A stretch of 64,000 nt of DNA from an uncultured Collinsella sp. (GTDB lineage Bacteria; Actinomycetota; Coriobacteriia; Coriobacteriales; Coriobacteriaceae), in contig CAJLTA010000006.1 in assembly GCA_905209455.1 (NCBI GenBank), forward strand, positions 27,139-91,138, in the 5' to 3' direction. Each line of letters opens with the position of its first letter. Positions within the stretch are counted from its first letter, which is position 1. The notes under the pieces were generated by a model, which worked only from the letters and a program-made list of their open reading frames with translations, made no database searches and was not told the DNA's origin. Of this stretch, positions 1-8,153 are shown piece after piece. The translations under genes were made by a program, and so were the position numbers.

Positions 1-159
1 GGCTACCTGGGTGGTGAAGAGTTTGGCGGCGGTATGCAGGTTATACAGAATATTGTATCGAATGGCCACTTGCGTTCGCTGCCGTTTATTTTGGAGACTC
101 CGAACGAACTTGCAGGTTATGCAGCTGAAATTAGACTATTAAGGTCATTGCAGCAGTAA
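1..159 (+). CDS. nfo: Endonuclease IV (deoxyribonuclease IV), C-terminal end only
   Basis: Partial gene: the window opens inside the reading frame, which runs 52 codons to a TAA at 157-159. The readable tail includes LPFILETPNELAGYAAEIRL, the hallmark C-terminus of the AP endonuclease 2 (Nfo) TIM-barrel family, in which the Glu of the FILETPN segment is a zinc ligand. Nfo cleaves the backbone 5' of abasic sites in base-excision repair in the cytoplasm. Seen directly: the motif and stop. From family knowledge: the function. The N-terminus and upstream context are outside the window. Confidence 0.85.
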   Translation, partial: GYLGGEEFGGGMQVIQNIVSNGHLRSLPFILETPNELAGYAAEIRLLRSLQQ

Positions 160-220
160 TGACTGTCACAAAGTAGAGTATTCCATTCACGTTATGGGTT
201 TGTTTCAATCAGTTTTCTCA

Positions 221-249
221 TTGCAGATTCGTAATTCCGGGTGCATAAT
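221..249 (+). promoter_or_regulatory. Candidate sigma-70 promoter for the amino-acid ABC operon
   Basis: TTGCAG at 221-226 and CATAAT at 244-249 are separated by exactly 17 bases, and lie about 58 bases before the lipoprotein start at 307. The intervening leader holds a short hairpin (GACCTC/GAGGTC around 269-290). Inference from sequence only. Confidence 0.5.
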
Positions 250-306
250 AGCCAACAGTTTTTGCAGACCTCTGAATCAAACGAGGTCACCGGAAGGAGA
301 CTGATT

Positions 307-1167
307 ATGAAGCTGAAGAAGCTTGGCGCATTTGCCGCCACGGGTGCTATGGCGCTCGCCCTTGCTCTGACGGGCTGCGGTTCGTCCAACGCCACCTCTG
401 GTTCTGATGCCGGTTCCAGCAGCTCTGACGACGCTAAGGTCGAGAAGGTCGACGGCTCCAAGGAGTACGCGCTCGTCAAGGACGGCACGCTGACCGTCGG
501 CACCTCTGCCGAGTACGCGCCGTTTGAGTACAAGGATGACAACGGCGACTACCAGGGCTTTGACCTTGAGCTCATCAAGGCTATCGGTGACAAGCTGGGC
601 CTGGATGTCGAGTACGTCAACAATGACTTTGACACGCTGGTTCCGGGTGTCGCTTCGGGCGCCAAGTACGACGTCTCCATCGCGGCTATCACCGACACGC
701 CCGAGCGTGAGAAGGAAGTCACTTTCTCCGATTCCTACTACATGGACGATCAGGCTATCGTGACCAAGGTCGATAACACCGACATCACGGCCGACAACTA
801 CAGCGAGAAGCTCAACAACGCCGACGCTACCATCATCGTTCAGTCTGGCTCGACCGCCGAGTCCTTTGCCCAGGAGAACTTCCCCAAGGCCAAGATCGTC
901 CCCTACAAGGACGCTACCGAGTGCTTCAGCGCCCTGCAGTCCGATAAGGGTGACGCCGTAGTCACCAACCGCTCCGTTGCCAGCCAGCTGACCGCCGAGC
1001 AGTTCAACACCTGCCAGACCATTAAGCAGATCAGCACCGGCGAGGAGTACGCCATCGCCATCAACCAGGGCAACACCAAGCTCAAGGACGACATCAACCA
1101 GGCCATCAAGGACCTGACCGACGACGGTACCGTCGACGCCCTCATGGCTAAGTACAGCATCAAGTAA
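307..1167 (+). CDS. Amino-acid ABC transporter substrate-binding lipoprotein
   Basis: Encodes 286 aa. Start at ATG 307 is preferred over the upstream ATG at 241 because GGAAGGAGA lies just before it and it yields a clean lipoprotein signal: basic MKLKKL, a hydrophobic stretch and lipobox LALTGCG (Cys about residue 20). A Ser/Asp-rich linker follows, then a bilobed SBP_bac_3 domain (about 55-280) with the typical TVGTSAEYAPFEY opening and YQGFDLELIKAIG. The family captures polar amino acids outside the membrane and delivers them to an ABC permease. The permease and ATPase genes follow directly, so this is the receptor of a three-gene importer; the exact amino acid cannot be read from sequence. 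Confidence 0.92.
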   Translation: MKLKKLGAFAATGAMALALALTGCGSSNATSGSDAGSSSSDDAKVEKVDGSKEYALVKDGTLTVGTSAEYAPFEYKDDNGDYQGFDLELIKAIGDKLGLDVEYVNNDFDTLVPGVASGAKYDVSIAAITDTPEREKEVTFSDSYYMDDQAIVTKVDNTDITADNYSEKLNNADATIIVQSGSTAESFAQENFPKAKIVPYKDATECFSALQSDKGDAVVTNRSVASQLTAEQFNTCQTIKQISTGEEYAIAINQGNTKLKDDINQAIKDLTDDGTVDALMAKYSIK

Positions 1168-1187
1168 ATAGATGCTTGATTGCGTGT

Positions 1188-1218
1188 AGGCCCTTTCCGT
1201 TTTGCGGAGAGGGCCTTT
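1188..1218 (+). terminator. Hairpin after the binding-protein gene
   Basis: AGGCCCTTTCCG and CGGAGAGGGCCT form a stem with a short T-rich loop, followed by TTT. It lies between binding protein and permease, so it probably sets a higher level of the binding protein by partial termination. Confidence 0.65.
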
Positions 1219-1283
1219 GCGCTTCTCTCGACGGAGAGTGTTTCCGTCTCGTTTTGCCGGCAACTTCTACGATAGGAGCCACC

Positions 1284-2645
1284 TTGTCTCGACTGAACAA
1301 AGGGGCCGTGGAGCAGCATTTTCCACTGCCCGCCTTGCTCCAAAAGCTAGTCTGCGTCATGGCCGTGGCGCTCGCGCTGGTTTGCGCGGGGGCATATGCG
1401 CCCACGACCGCCCAGGCGCTTGAGACCGCAAAGATTACCGCCCGACCCAACACCGGTTCGGGCAGCGCTGTGGTCGGCGGTACCGAGACGCGCATTACCT
1501 GGGAGGTCCAAGCCGATGCCGATGAGGAGCTGAGCGGTCTTTCGCTGACGTTTGTCGACGGCACGACGTTTGGTACCGATGACACGCGATTGACGATGCT
1601 CTCGGGCGAGGACCTCATGGATCGTACGCCCATGAAGCCCACGTGCAAGGCTGACGGCCAGACGCTCAAGATCGACTTTGGCGAGACGGCGCCTGCCGGC
1701 GGCTTTTTCCGTGTCGAGGTTTACGGCGTGACCTTCCCCGTCGAGGGCGGCGATGAGGCCTTTAGCGGCACCTGCACTTTGGCCGATGGCTCGACCAAGA
1801 AGATCTCCAAGATTCCGTCGGTGGAGATCAAGGGCGTGACGGCCTTCGATAACTTCTTGGCCGACCTTAAAGAGCAGCCGTGGGTCGAGGCTTGGAACTC
1901 CAATATGTTCCTGCGCCTGTTCCTGAACCCGGTCATTTTGGTCCAGAGCCTGCCGATCGTCTTCAAGGGCTTCCTCATGTCGCTTTCGATCGTGCTTGTG
2001 GCGTTTCCGCTGGCAATTCCCTTCGGTTTCGCCCTGTCGCTCATGCGCATCTCCAAGTCGCGCATCCTGCGCTGCCTCGCCGGCATCTACGTGAATATCA
2101 TTCGCGGTACGCCGGCGTTCCTGCAGATCTATATCGCGTTCTTCGGTCTGCCGTTGGCCGGCGTCAAGGTTGATGACTACGTGCTCGGCGTCATCGTCAT
2201 GGCCATGAATTCGTCTGCCTATCTGTGTGAGATCTTCCGCGCCGGTATTCAATCGATCCCCAAGGGCCAAAACGAGGCTGCTCGCTCTCTGGGCATGAAT
2301 GCCTTCCAGACGCTGCTCTACGTTATGATTCCGCAGACGTTCCGCAATGTTTTGCCTACGCTGACCAGCGAGTTTATCTTGCTTTACAAGGATACGTCGC
2401 TGCTTGCCGCCGTGGGTGTGGTCGAGATCGTCATGAACGCCCGTACCATCGTGGCCACGACGGGCTCCATTACACCGTACGTGGTTGCCGCCCTGTTCTA
2501 TCTGGTCATCACCCTGCCGCTCGCTCGCTTGGTGAGCGGTCTTGAGGCGAGGCTTTTGGGCACGACCGAGACCAAGAAGAAGCGTCCCGCCAAGAGCGCC
2601 GGACAGGTTGTCGCGACGCCCGCCGATCACATCGCCGGTCTGTAA
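1284..2645 (+). CDS. Amino-acid ABC permease with N-terminal extracytoplasmic domain
   Basis: 453 aa starting at TTG 1284, which has AGGAG six bases upstream; the open frame extends further 5' but overlaps the terminator. The N-terminus looks like a signal sequence (to about residue 45, ending APTTAQA), followed by a beta-rich region of about 150 residues (to about 195) with no domain I recognise. The C-terminal half is a HisM/GlnP-type permease: several membrane spans and the ATPase-contacting EAA loop EAARSLGMNAFQTLLYVMIP. Stand-alone permeases of this family are near 220-250 aa, so the protein is about twice the usual size. It sits between the binding protein and ATPase genes. The extra domain may interact with substrate or binding protein (inference). 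Confidence 0.85.
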   Translation: MSRLNKGAVEQHFPLPALLQKLVCVMAVALALVCAGAYAPTTAQALETAKITARPNTGSGSAVVGGTETRITWEVQADADEELSGLSLTFVDGTTFGTDDTRLTMLSGEDLMDRTPMKPTCKADGQTLKIDFGETAPAGGFFRVEVYGVTFPVEGGDEAFSGTCTLADGSTKKISKIPSVEIKGVTAFDNFLADLKEQPWVEAWNSNMFLRLFLNPVILVQSLPIVFKGFLMSLSIVLVAFPLAIPFGFALSLMRISKSRILRCLAGIYVNIIRGTPAFLQIYIAFFGLPLAGVKVDDYVLGVIVMAMNSSAYLCEIFRAGIQSIPKGQNEAARSLGMNAFQTLLYVMIPQTFRNVLPTLTSEFILLYKDTSLLAAVGVVEIVMNARTIVATTGSITPYVVAALFYLVITLPLARLVSGLEARLLGTTETKKKRPAKSAGQVVATPADHIAGL

Positions 2646-2657
2646 GGAGGTCCTATC

Positions 2658-3410
<753 letters not shown>

Positions 3411-3431
3411 CCGGTTGATGTAACTGCCGTT

Positions 3432-3477
3432 ACAAAAGAGCGGGGGCTGGACTTGAATCCAGCCCCCGCTCTTTTGT
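3432..3477. terminator. Bidirectional terminator between convergent genes
   Basis: Perfect 20-bp arms (3432-3451 and 3458-3477) around a CTTGAA loop, with A-run at one flank and T-run at the other, so it can end both the ABC operon on + and the flavodoxin on -. Confidence 0.9.
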
Positions 3478-3527
3478 AGGGATGGGGATGCGCTTTGATG
3501 CAGGCTCTTTTGGAGGTCCTGGGCTCG

Positions 3528-3947
3528 TTACGCGAGCTCGGCTCCGAGGGCCTTGCAAGCGGTCTCGCTCTCGTCGTCGGGCGCGTCGTAGCAGATGGTG
3601 GAGTCCACGACGTTGACGCCAGCCTCGTCGGCGTCGGCCTTCCAGTTGTCCATCCACTCGCCCTCGGCCCACGAATAGGAGCCAAAGAGGACGACCTTCT
3701 TGTCGTCGAGAGTCTCCTTGACCTCATCCCACATCGGCTGGAACTCATCGTACTCGAGTTCCTCGGAGCCCATGGCTGGGCAGCCGAAGGCGAAGGCATC
3801 ATATTCAGCGGCCTTGTCGGCAGAGAAGTCGGCGCAGGGGATGACCTCAGTCTCGGCACCCGCGGACGTGGCGCCTTCGGCGACGAGGTTTGCCATGGCC
3901 TCGGTGTTGCCCGTGCCGCTCCAGTAGACGACGGCGATCTTGCTCAT
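3528..3947 (-). CDS. Flavodoxin
   Basis: 139 aa, a short-chain flavodoxin. The FMN phosphate loop is visible at the N-terminus (YWSGTGNTEAMA), with the other flavin loops at AFGCPAMGSEELE and FGSYSWAEGEWM. Start ATG (3945-3947) has GGAAG upstream; the longer upstream frame lacks flavodoxin character. It carries electrons in the cytoplasm, often replacing ferredoxin under iron limitation. The neighbouring DUF3793 gene is transcribed in the same direction 46 bases upstream, a frequent partnership in anaerobes. Confidence 0.93.
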   Translation of the reverse strand: MSKIAVVYWSGTGNTEAMANLVAEGATSAGAETEVIPCADFSADKAAEYDAFAFGCPAMGSEELEYDEFQPMWDEVKETLDDKKVVLFGSYSWAEGEWMDNWKADADEAGVNVVDSTICYDAPDDESETACKALGAELA

Positions 3948-3993
3948 ATGTCTTCCTTTCGGTTGTGCGGCGTGCGGCCGCGTTTTGTATGCT

Positions 3994-4698
3994 CTATCGG
4001 GTTGCCTGGACAAGTTGTCCCAGAGTGCAGCCCTGTTGATAGATGTAGGTAAGGTATTGCGTGCATGCGCGATAGGAATCGAAGGTCGTGAGCGCCTGCT
4101 CAACGTTTGTGTATACCTTCCATGCGCCAAAGACCTTATAGTTTTCGCCGTGCTGGACGATAAACTGATGGACATCTTCGTAGGGATAGCCCAAAAAATA
4201 GCCAATTTCGTGGGGGAACTCGCACGTGCAGCCCGTATCGCAGTGCCTATTTCGCGCGAGTGCGCAGACGCTGCCGTCATAGGCACTTTCTGCGGCATTG
4301 CTGCTTGCCAGCGTGATGCGCGCGGCGAGATGCACCAAGGATGCGGGCAGGTTGTGGACATCGTAACCTTCGGTGACAAGCGCCGTCATGGCGCGGGGGT
4401 CGGAGAGGTATCGCATAAGGTCCGCAGGGCGGTACACATAGATGAGCGCTCCGCAGGGGCGCCAGACCAAAACGCTCACATGGATCCCGAGTGGCTGAAG
4501 CTCGCGGTTGCATTGGGCTATGACGGCGAGCAGGCGAGAGCGTCGCTCTTCGATATGGGCGGCGCCGGGTTTTCCGTTTTGGTTGGCGTAAACGCCGGGA
4601 TAGGTAAAGAGTGAAGCCGGCTTGATACCTGCGAGCGTAGGGGAGCAGTTGCGCACGACAGCCGTTTGGTATGTTGGGATGTCAATGGTTCGAGTCAC
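3994..4698 (-). CDS. DUF3793 family protein
   Basis: 234 aa. The conserved C-terminal segment FPHEIGYFLGYPYEDVHQFI is characteristic of the DUF3793 family, which is found in anaerobes and often lies beside flavodoxin or iron-transport genes. There are Cys residues in CALARNRHCDTGCTCEFP that could bind metal or haem. No signal peptide or membrane span. Biochemical function is unknown. It is followed by flavodoxin and is divergent from a heavy-metal-associated protein, so a role in iron or redox supply is an inference from context. Confidence 0.8.
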   Translation of the reverse strand: MTRTIDIPTYQTAVVRNCSPTLAGIKPASLFTYPGVYANQNGKPGAAHIEERRSRLLAVIAQCNRELQPLGIHVSVLVWRPCGALIYVYRPADLMRYLSDPRAMTALVTEGYDVHNLPASLVHLAARITLASSNAAESAYDGSVCALARNRHCDTGCTCEFPHEIGYFLGYPYEDVHQFIVQHGENYKVFGAWKVYTNVEQALTTFDSYRACTQYLTYIYQQGCTLGQLVQATR

Positions 4699-4873
4699 GT
4701 TGCCCCTTTCGAGCCCTCACTTGTTAGCCTAGGAAAACTTATACACGAAAGTAAGCCTTGGTCAACTAAAAAGTTTGAATAGGGAAACTATTGACCGAAC
4801 GGACATGATTTTGGGTTAAGATGGGGACACCCCATGGGGGGTATCTAGATAGTGCTACTTGAAAGGGGAACGC

Positions 4874-5257
4874 ATGAGTGACTTGCTCAACCCTGCGAAT
4901 CTCATCGTGCTGGCCGTCATTGCCGTCGGCATGTTTTTTGGGTTGCGTCGCATTGCCGCTTCGACACACGGGAAGAGTTGCTGCAGCGATGGTGCGAGCG
5001 GCAAGAAGGCCAAAAAGGTTGTTGTGGTGGATACCGATGCGTCACACTATCCCTATAGCGATGAGCTGCTCATCGGCGGCATGAGTTGCGACGGCTGCGC
5101 TCAGAACGTGGCCAATGCCCTCAATGCGCTGGATGGTGTGTGGGCAACGGTGACGTATGCGGACCACACGGCACGCGTGCGCTCTAAGCAGCCGGTTGAT
5201 CGTGGTGTCCTCGAGACGGCCGTGAAAGACGCGGGCTACTACGTCATGACGCTGTAA
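4874..5257 (+). CDS. Membrane-anchored heavy-metal-associated (HMA) domain protein
   Basis: 127 aa from ATG 4874 (preceded by AAAGGGGA; the in-frame ATG at 4859 is less well placed). One N-terminal membrane span (residues 8-25), then a Cys/Lys-rich stretch (KSCCSDGASGKKAKK) and a C-terminal HMA fold of about 65 residues with the metal-binding GGMSCDGCAQNV motif (CxxC). HMA domains bind Cu+ or similar soft metals as chaperones or P-type ATPase domains; the anchor makes this a membrane-tethered version. The divergent neighbour encodes DUF3793. A possible chaperone for metal delivery; the metal is not determined. Confidence 0.75.
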   Translation: MSDLLNPANLIVLAVIAVGMFFGLRRIAASTHGKSCCSDGASGKKAKKVVVVDTDASHYPYSDELLIGGMSCDGCAQNVANALNALDGVWATVTYADHTARVRSKQPVDRGVLETAVKDAGYYVMTL

Positions 5258-5283
5258 GCGTCGCTCTGGATGCGCTTCCTTGG

Positions 5284-5721
5284 CTAGGCTCGTCCGCGCA
5301 GTTCGATGTCTTGGATGTCGTCGAAGTCGATGGCGATGTCTCGGAGCTTGAGGAGCTTGAAGGCGGGGAGCGCCTCGTCGAGGATGCCGGTGCGGCTGCG
5401 ATAGCCGTATGTATCGTAATAGGTGACACGAACCAAGTCGCCACGTTTGAGACCCTCGAGTTTTTTAGAAAGCACGAGGGCTTTTTCTTCCGTGAGCTCA
5501 CGTTTTGGCTCGACGGTGATTTCCTGCTTGCGCACGAGTTCGTAGTATCCCGTGAGGGCGGCAAAGGGCATAAACTGTGCGGCGCGGTTGGCGCGCACGG
5601 CACCATTGGCAGTGAGGTTGGGGTCGGCGGCGCGGCGTCTGCCCTCGGGGTCCGCCAGGCGCTCGAAGGCGGTCGGCGGGCGCACGGGCTGTTGTTTGGG
5701 TTTAGGCACGGTGTCCTCCAA
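5284..5721 (-). CDS. YolD-like family protein
   Basis: 145 aa. The core NRAAQFMPFAALTGYYEL and the C-terminal beta segment GDLVRVTYYDTYGYRSRTGI match the YolD-like family, small proteins encoded beside Y-family DNA polymerases in Gram-positive bacteria and thought to act as UmuD-like partners. Its start overlaps the 3' end of the polymerase gene by 20 bases, so translation is probably coupled and both share the SOS promoter upstream of the polymerase. The role is inferred from family and position. Confidence 0.85.
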   Translation of the reverse strand: MEDTVPKPKQQPVRPPTAFERLADPEGRRRAADPNLTANGAVRANRAAQFMPFAALTGYYELVRKQEITVEPKRELTEEKALVLSKKLEGLKRGDLVRVTYYDTYGYRSRTGILDEALPAFKLLKLRDIAIDFDDIQDIELRGRA

Positions 5722-7207
5722 CTTGTTCGTTGCGTTCGCGCGCGGTGGCGCCGGCGGTAAAGCTTAATCCCTTGACGAGCGCGTTCTTGCCGTACTTGCC
5801 TTTCACGGCCAGGACGGCGCGCGCCAGGTCGCGCTCGCGCTCATCGGCCTCGATATCGCTGAACAGATCGATGGTGGCAAATTCCTCGGGCATGAGGTTG
5901 CCAAATCCCAGGTTGATGCGCTTGACCGGTCGTTTGGGATCGACAGTCTGCGCCCAGAGCTCATCGAAATAGCCCATGATCTTCTTAAACGAATTGGTGC
6001 GCTCGGGTAGCTTTCGCGAGGCGTTGGAGTGCGCAAAGAGTGCGGCATAGCCACCACGCGGTTTGCCGCCATGCTCTCCCACAAAGATGCCATCGATTGC
6101 CTGCGCTTCGCGCACCAGGCGGCGCCGTTCGTCATCGCGCTGGACGGGCTTGGGAGCACGGGGCGCGAGCTCGGGACCGTCGGTCGCTGCGGGCTCGATG
6201 CCCGAGGTGCTCGAGCGCAGGTGCCCACAGCCGTCTATATACTGTGCCGTTCCGCTGGCGTCGAGTCGGCGGATGTCGGCCCGCTCGTTCGCGTAGCCCA
6301 CAAAGAGCGAGATGCTGTCGCAGACCACGTGCTTATCGACCAAGTCCAGTACGGCGTTGTCGATCATCTCGCGCAAGACGGTGTAGGCCTGCTCGTAGGC
6401 ATAGCCCTTCGAGAGCACCTGTCCCGTGGTGGTCGAGGTCACCTGCGGGCGATAGGCTTGGATATCAGCGATGGTTGTCGGCTCGCGACCAAAGGCGTGA
6501 TCGATAAGATACTCGGCATTGACGCCGAGCTCGTCGTAGAGCAGGTTTTCGTCGAGCGCGGCGACACCCATCAGATCGAAGACGCCGTATTTTTCGAGTC
6601 GTGCTGCCACGCCGGGGCCGATGCCCCAGATATCGGTGATGGGGCGATGGGACCAGATATCCTTGCGAAAGGTCTCGTCGTCGAGTATACCGATGCGGCT
6701 GGGTACGTGTTTGGCGGTAATGTCGAGCGCTACCTTGGCCTGGAATAGGTTGGGGCCGATGCCGACCGTCGCCGTGATGCCGCTGCGCGCCAAGACCTCG
6801 TCGCGCAGCGTGCAGGCGAACCCTTCCGCATCGGTGTGATAGAGGTCCAGATAGGGCGTTACGTCGATAAAACACTCATCGATGGAGTAGACGTGCACGT
6901 CCTGGGGGCTGACGTATTCCAGATAGATACCGTAGATCTGCGCCGATACTTCCATGTAGTGCTGCATGCGCGGTACGGCTTTGATGTAGTCGATGCCATC
7001 GGGAATTTCGAACAGACGGCAGCGATTGCGTATCCCGAGGTCCTTCATGGCCTGTGTGATGGCGAGGCAGATGGTCGTGCGTCCGCGTGATTCGTCGGCA
7101 ACGACCAGGTTGGTGGTGAGTGGATCGAGCCCGCGGTCCACGCACTCGACGCTGGCATAAAACGTCTTGAGGTCGATGCAGATGTAGGTGTGCTGCTCGT
7201 GCGCCAC
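5702..7207 (-). CDS. Y-family (UmuC/DinB-like) translesion DNA polymerase
   Basis: About 501 aa. Catalytic motifs are clear: DLKTFYASVEC (first metal-binding Asp) and YSIDECFIDVT (Asp-Glu pair), followed by helix-hairpin-helix-like RPITDIWGIGPGVAARLEKY and a little-finger region. It copies damaged DNA during the SOS response. Start choice: the frame is open to a TTG at 7279, but that codon lies in the promoter -35 box. ATG 7228 and ATG 7219 have no Shine-Dalgarno, whereas GTG 7207 follows GGGAGG, so 7207 is used. Tandem LexA-like boxes sit between promoter and start. The yolD gene follows with overlap. Confidence 0.9.
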   Translation of the reverse strand: MAHEQHTYICIDLKTFYASVECVDRGLDPLTTNLVVADESRGRTTICLAITQAMKDLGIRNRCRLFEIPDGIDYIKAVPRMQHYMEVSAQIYGIYLEYVSPQDVHVYSIDECFIDVTPYLDLYHTDAEGFACTLRDEVLARSGITATVGIGPNLFQAKVALDITAKHVPSRIGILDDETFRKDIWSHRPITDIWGIGPGVAARLEKYGVFDLMGVAALDENLLYDELGVNAEYLIDHAFGREPTTIADIQAYRPQVTSTTTGQVLSKGYAYEQAYTVLREMIDNAVLDLVDKHVVCDSISLFVGYANERADIRRLDASGTAQYIDGCGHLRSSTSGIEPAATDGPELAPRAPKPVQRDDERRRLVREAQAIDGIFVGEHGGKPRGGYAALFAHSNASRKLPERTNSFKKIMGYFDELWAQTVDPKRPVKRINLGFGNLMPEEFATIDLFSDIEADERERDLARAVLAVKGKYGKNALVKGLSFTAGATARERNEQVGGHRA

Positions 7208-7219
7208 GCGTCCTCCCAT

Positions 7220-7233
7220 CAAACACATGTTCT
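7220..7233 (-). promoter_or_regulatory. LexA-like box, proximal
   Basis: On the - strand the sequence is AGAACATGTGTTTG, which matches the Gram-positive SOS pattern CGAAC-N4-GTTYG at most positions. It lies in the 5' leader of the Y-family polymerase gene. Confidence 0.6.
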
Positions 7234-7236
7234 TAT

Positions 7237-7250
7237 CGAATACCTGTTCG
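7237..7250 (-). promoter_or_regulatory. LexA-like box, distal, at the transcription start
   Basis: CGAATACCTGTTCG on + (CGAACAGGTATTCG on -), a near-perfect dyad of SOS-box type directly after the -10 box, where a bound repressor would block initiation. Confidence 0.7.
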
Positions 7251-7279
7251 ATAATACCCGCTCGACCAGACACCGTCAA
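7251..7279 (-). promoter_or_regulatory. Promoter of the polymerase-yolD operon
   Basis: On the - strand TTGACG (7279-7274) and TATTAT (7256-7251) are spaced by exactly 17 bases, close to the sigma-70 consensus. Transcription would begin inside the distal LexA-like box. Confidence 0.75.
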
Positions 7280-7280
7280 A

Positions 7281-7301
7281 ACCTGTCCCTTTTTGGCGGG
7301 T
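7281..7301 (-). repeat. Partial copy of the GGGACAGGTT intergenic repeat
   Basis: ACCTGTCCCTTTTTGGCGGG on + matches half of the inverted repeat at 7966-8025 and the element at 49658. It abuts the -35 box of the polymerase promoter. Confidence 0.6.
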
Positions 7302-7378
7302 ATGGTCGTGCGGCTGCATCGGGTTTTTAACGCAGCCCTAAAGAGCGCGAAACAGCTCGGAAAAGCTCGCTTCGTAGC

Positions 7379-7954
7379 ATGAGCCTAACGATCGATACCG
7401 CCTATACGCACGGAAGGGTTGTGGAAAAGATGGTCAATTATGGGTTTGGTATGCCGACGCGCCTTGTTGCGGATGGAGACGTGGCTCGCTGGTGCGGACG
7501 ATTGGTCGCTCACTACGGTGGCACCAAGGCGCTGGTCGTGTTGGGCGGTGACAAACATACGCACGATGAGCTCGTCTCGGCGGCGCTCGGCTCGCTTGAT
7601 CGAGCTCTGCTCGAACGCGTGCTTTTTCGCTGCGGCTTGGTCGGGGGCGACGGGGGAGACGATTTGGTCGATGAGGCCGTAGCCCTGGCGACCGACGAAG
7701 GCGTGGACTTTGTCCTGGCGATTGGCGATGCCGATACTGCCGGCTTTGCGCGCGAGCTCGCGCGTCGCATGGCGGCGCTCGATGCCGGCGAAGACGGCTT
7801 TGTGCCTTATGGATGCATTGTCTCGGAGGGCAAGGTGCCTGCTGTCGTGGGCACCGGCGAGGTTCCCGTTTTTGCCATTATCGCGCCCGAACTGCTGGAG
7901 GGCATCGGGTCTCCTTTGCGTGAGTTGCTCGGTAGCGTCTGCGCTGCGGCCTAA
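7379..7954 (+). CDS. Truncated iron-alcohol-dehydrogenase-like protein (N-terminal domain only)
   Basis: 191 aa. The opening NYGFGMPTRLVADGD and the core HYGGTKALVVLGGDKHTHDE resemble the nucleotide-binding N-terminal half of Fe-containing (butanol-type) alcohol dehydrogenases. The place where the family has the NAD-binding GGGSxxD loop reads LAIGDADTAGFARELA, so the glycine loop is altered. The family is about 385 aa with a metal-binding helical C-terminal domain; that domain is wholly absent and no remnant is visible downstream. It could be a decayed gene or a repurposed Rossmann-like protein. The frame is intact and codon use normal. Start ATG 7379 has no strong ribosome binding site. Confidence 0.6.
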   Translation: MSLTIDTAYTHGRVVEKMVNYGFGMPTRLVADGDVARWCGRLVAHYGGTKALVVLGGDKHTHDELVSAALGSLDRALLERVLFRCGLVGGDGGDDLVDEAVALATDEGVDFVLAIGDADTAGFARELARRMAALDAGEDGFVPYGCIVSEGKVPAVVGTGEVPVFAIIAPELLEGIGSPLRELLGSVCAAA

Positions 7955-7965
7955 TATCTGCCAGG

Positions 7966-8025
7966 AAGGGACAGGTTAATTTTGGTAGGTAAAGCGTTTG
8001 ACCTGCCAAAATTAACCTGTCCCTT
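7966..8025. repeat. GGGACAGGTT inverted repeat (terminator-like)
   Basis: 25-bp arms (7966-7990 and 8001-8025; one mismatch) with core AAGGGACAGGTTAATTTTGG, followed by a T-run. It may terminate the Fe-ADH-like gene. Related half copies lie at 7281, 34366, 35580 and 49658. Confidence 0.85.
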
Positions 8026-8153
8026 TTTGGTCGGTCGCCGTTTAGGGGCGGATTGGCAACGCTCGCTGATTACGGTCTTGACCTGCGCTAGAATAGGGTC
8101 ATCTGATTATCCGGGCGCATGGAGGCGTGCGCCCGTATGCTGAGGAGGACTTT

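Noticed and set aside
4699..4873. DtxR/IdeR operator between DUF3793 and HMA genes
   Set aside because: TTAGCCTAGG and GTAAGCCTTGG resemble halves of such sites, but no full dyad is present, so not listed as a feature.
7208..7279. Longer N-terminus of the Y-family polymerase from TTG 7279
   Set aside because: The TTG is part of the -35 box of a near-consensus promoter and the region contains LexA-like boxes; it is 5' regulatory DNA.
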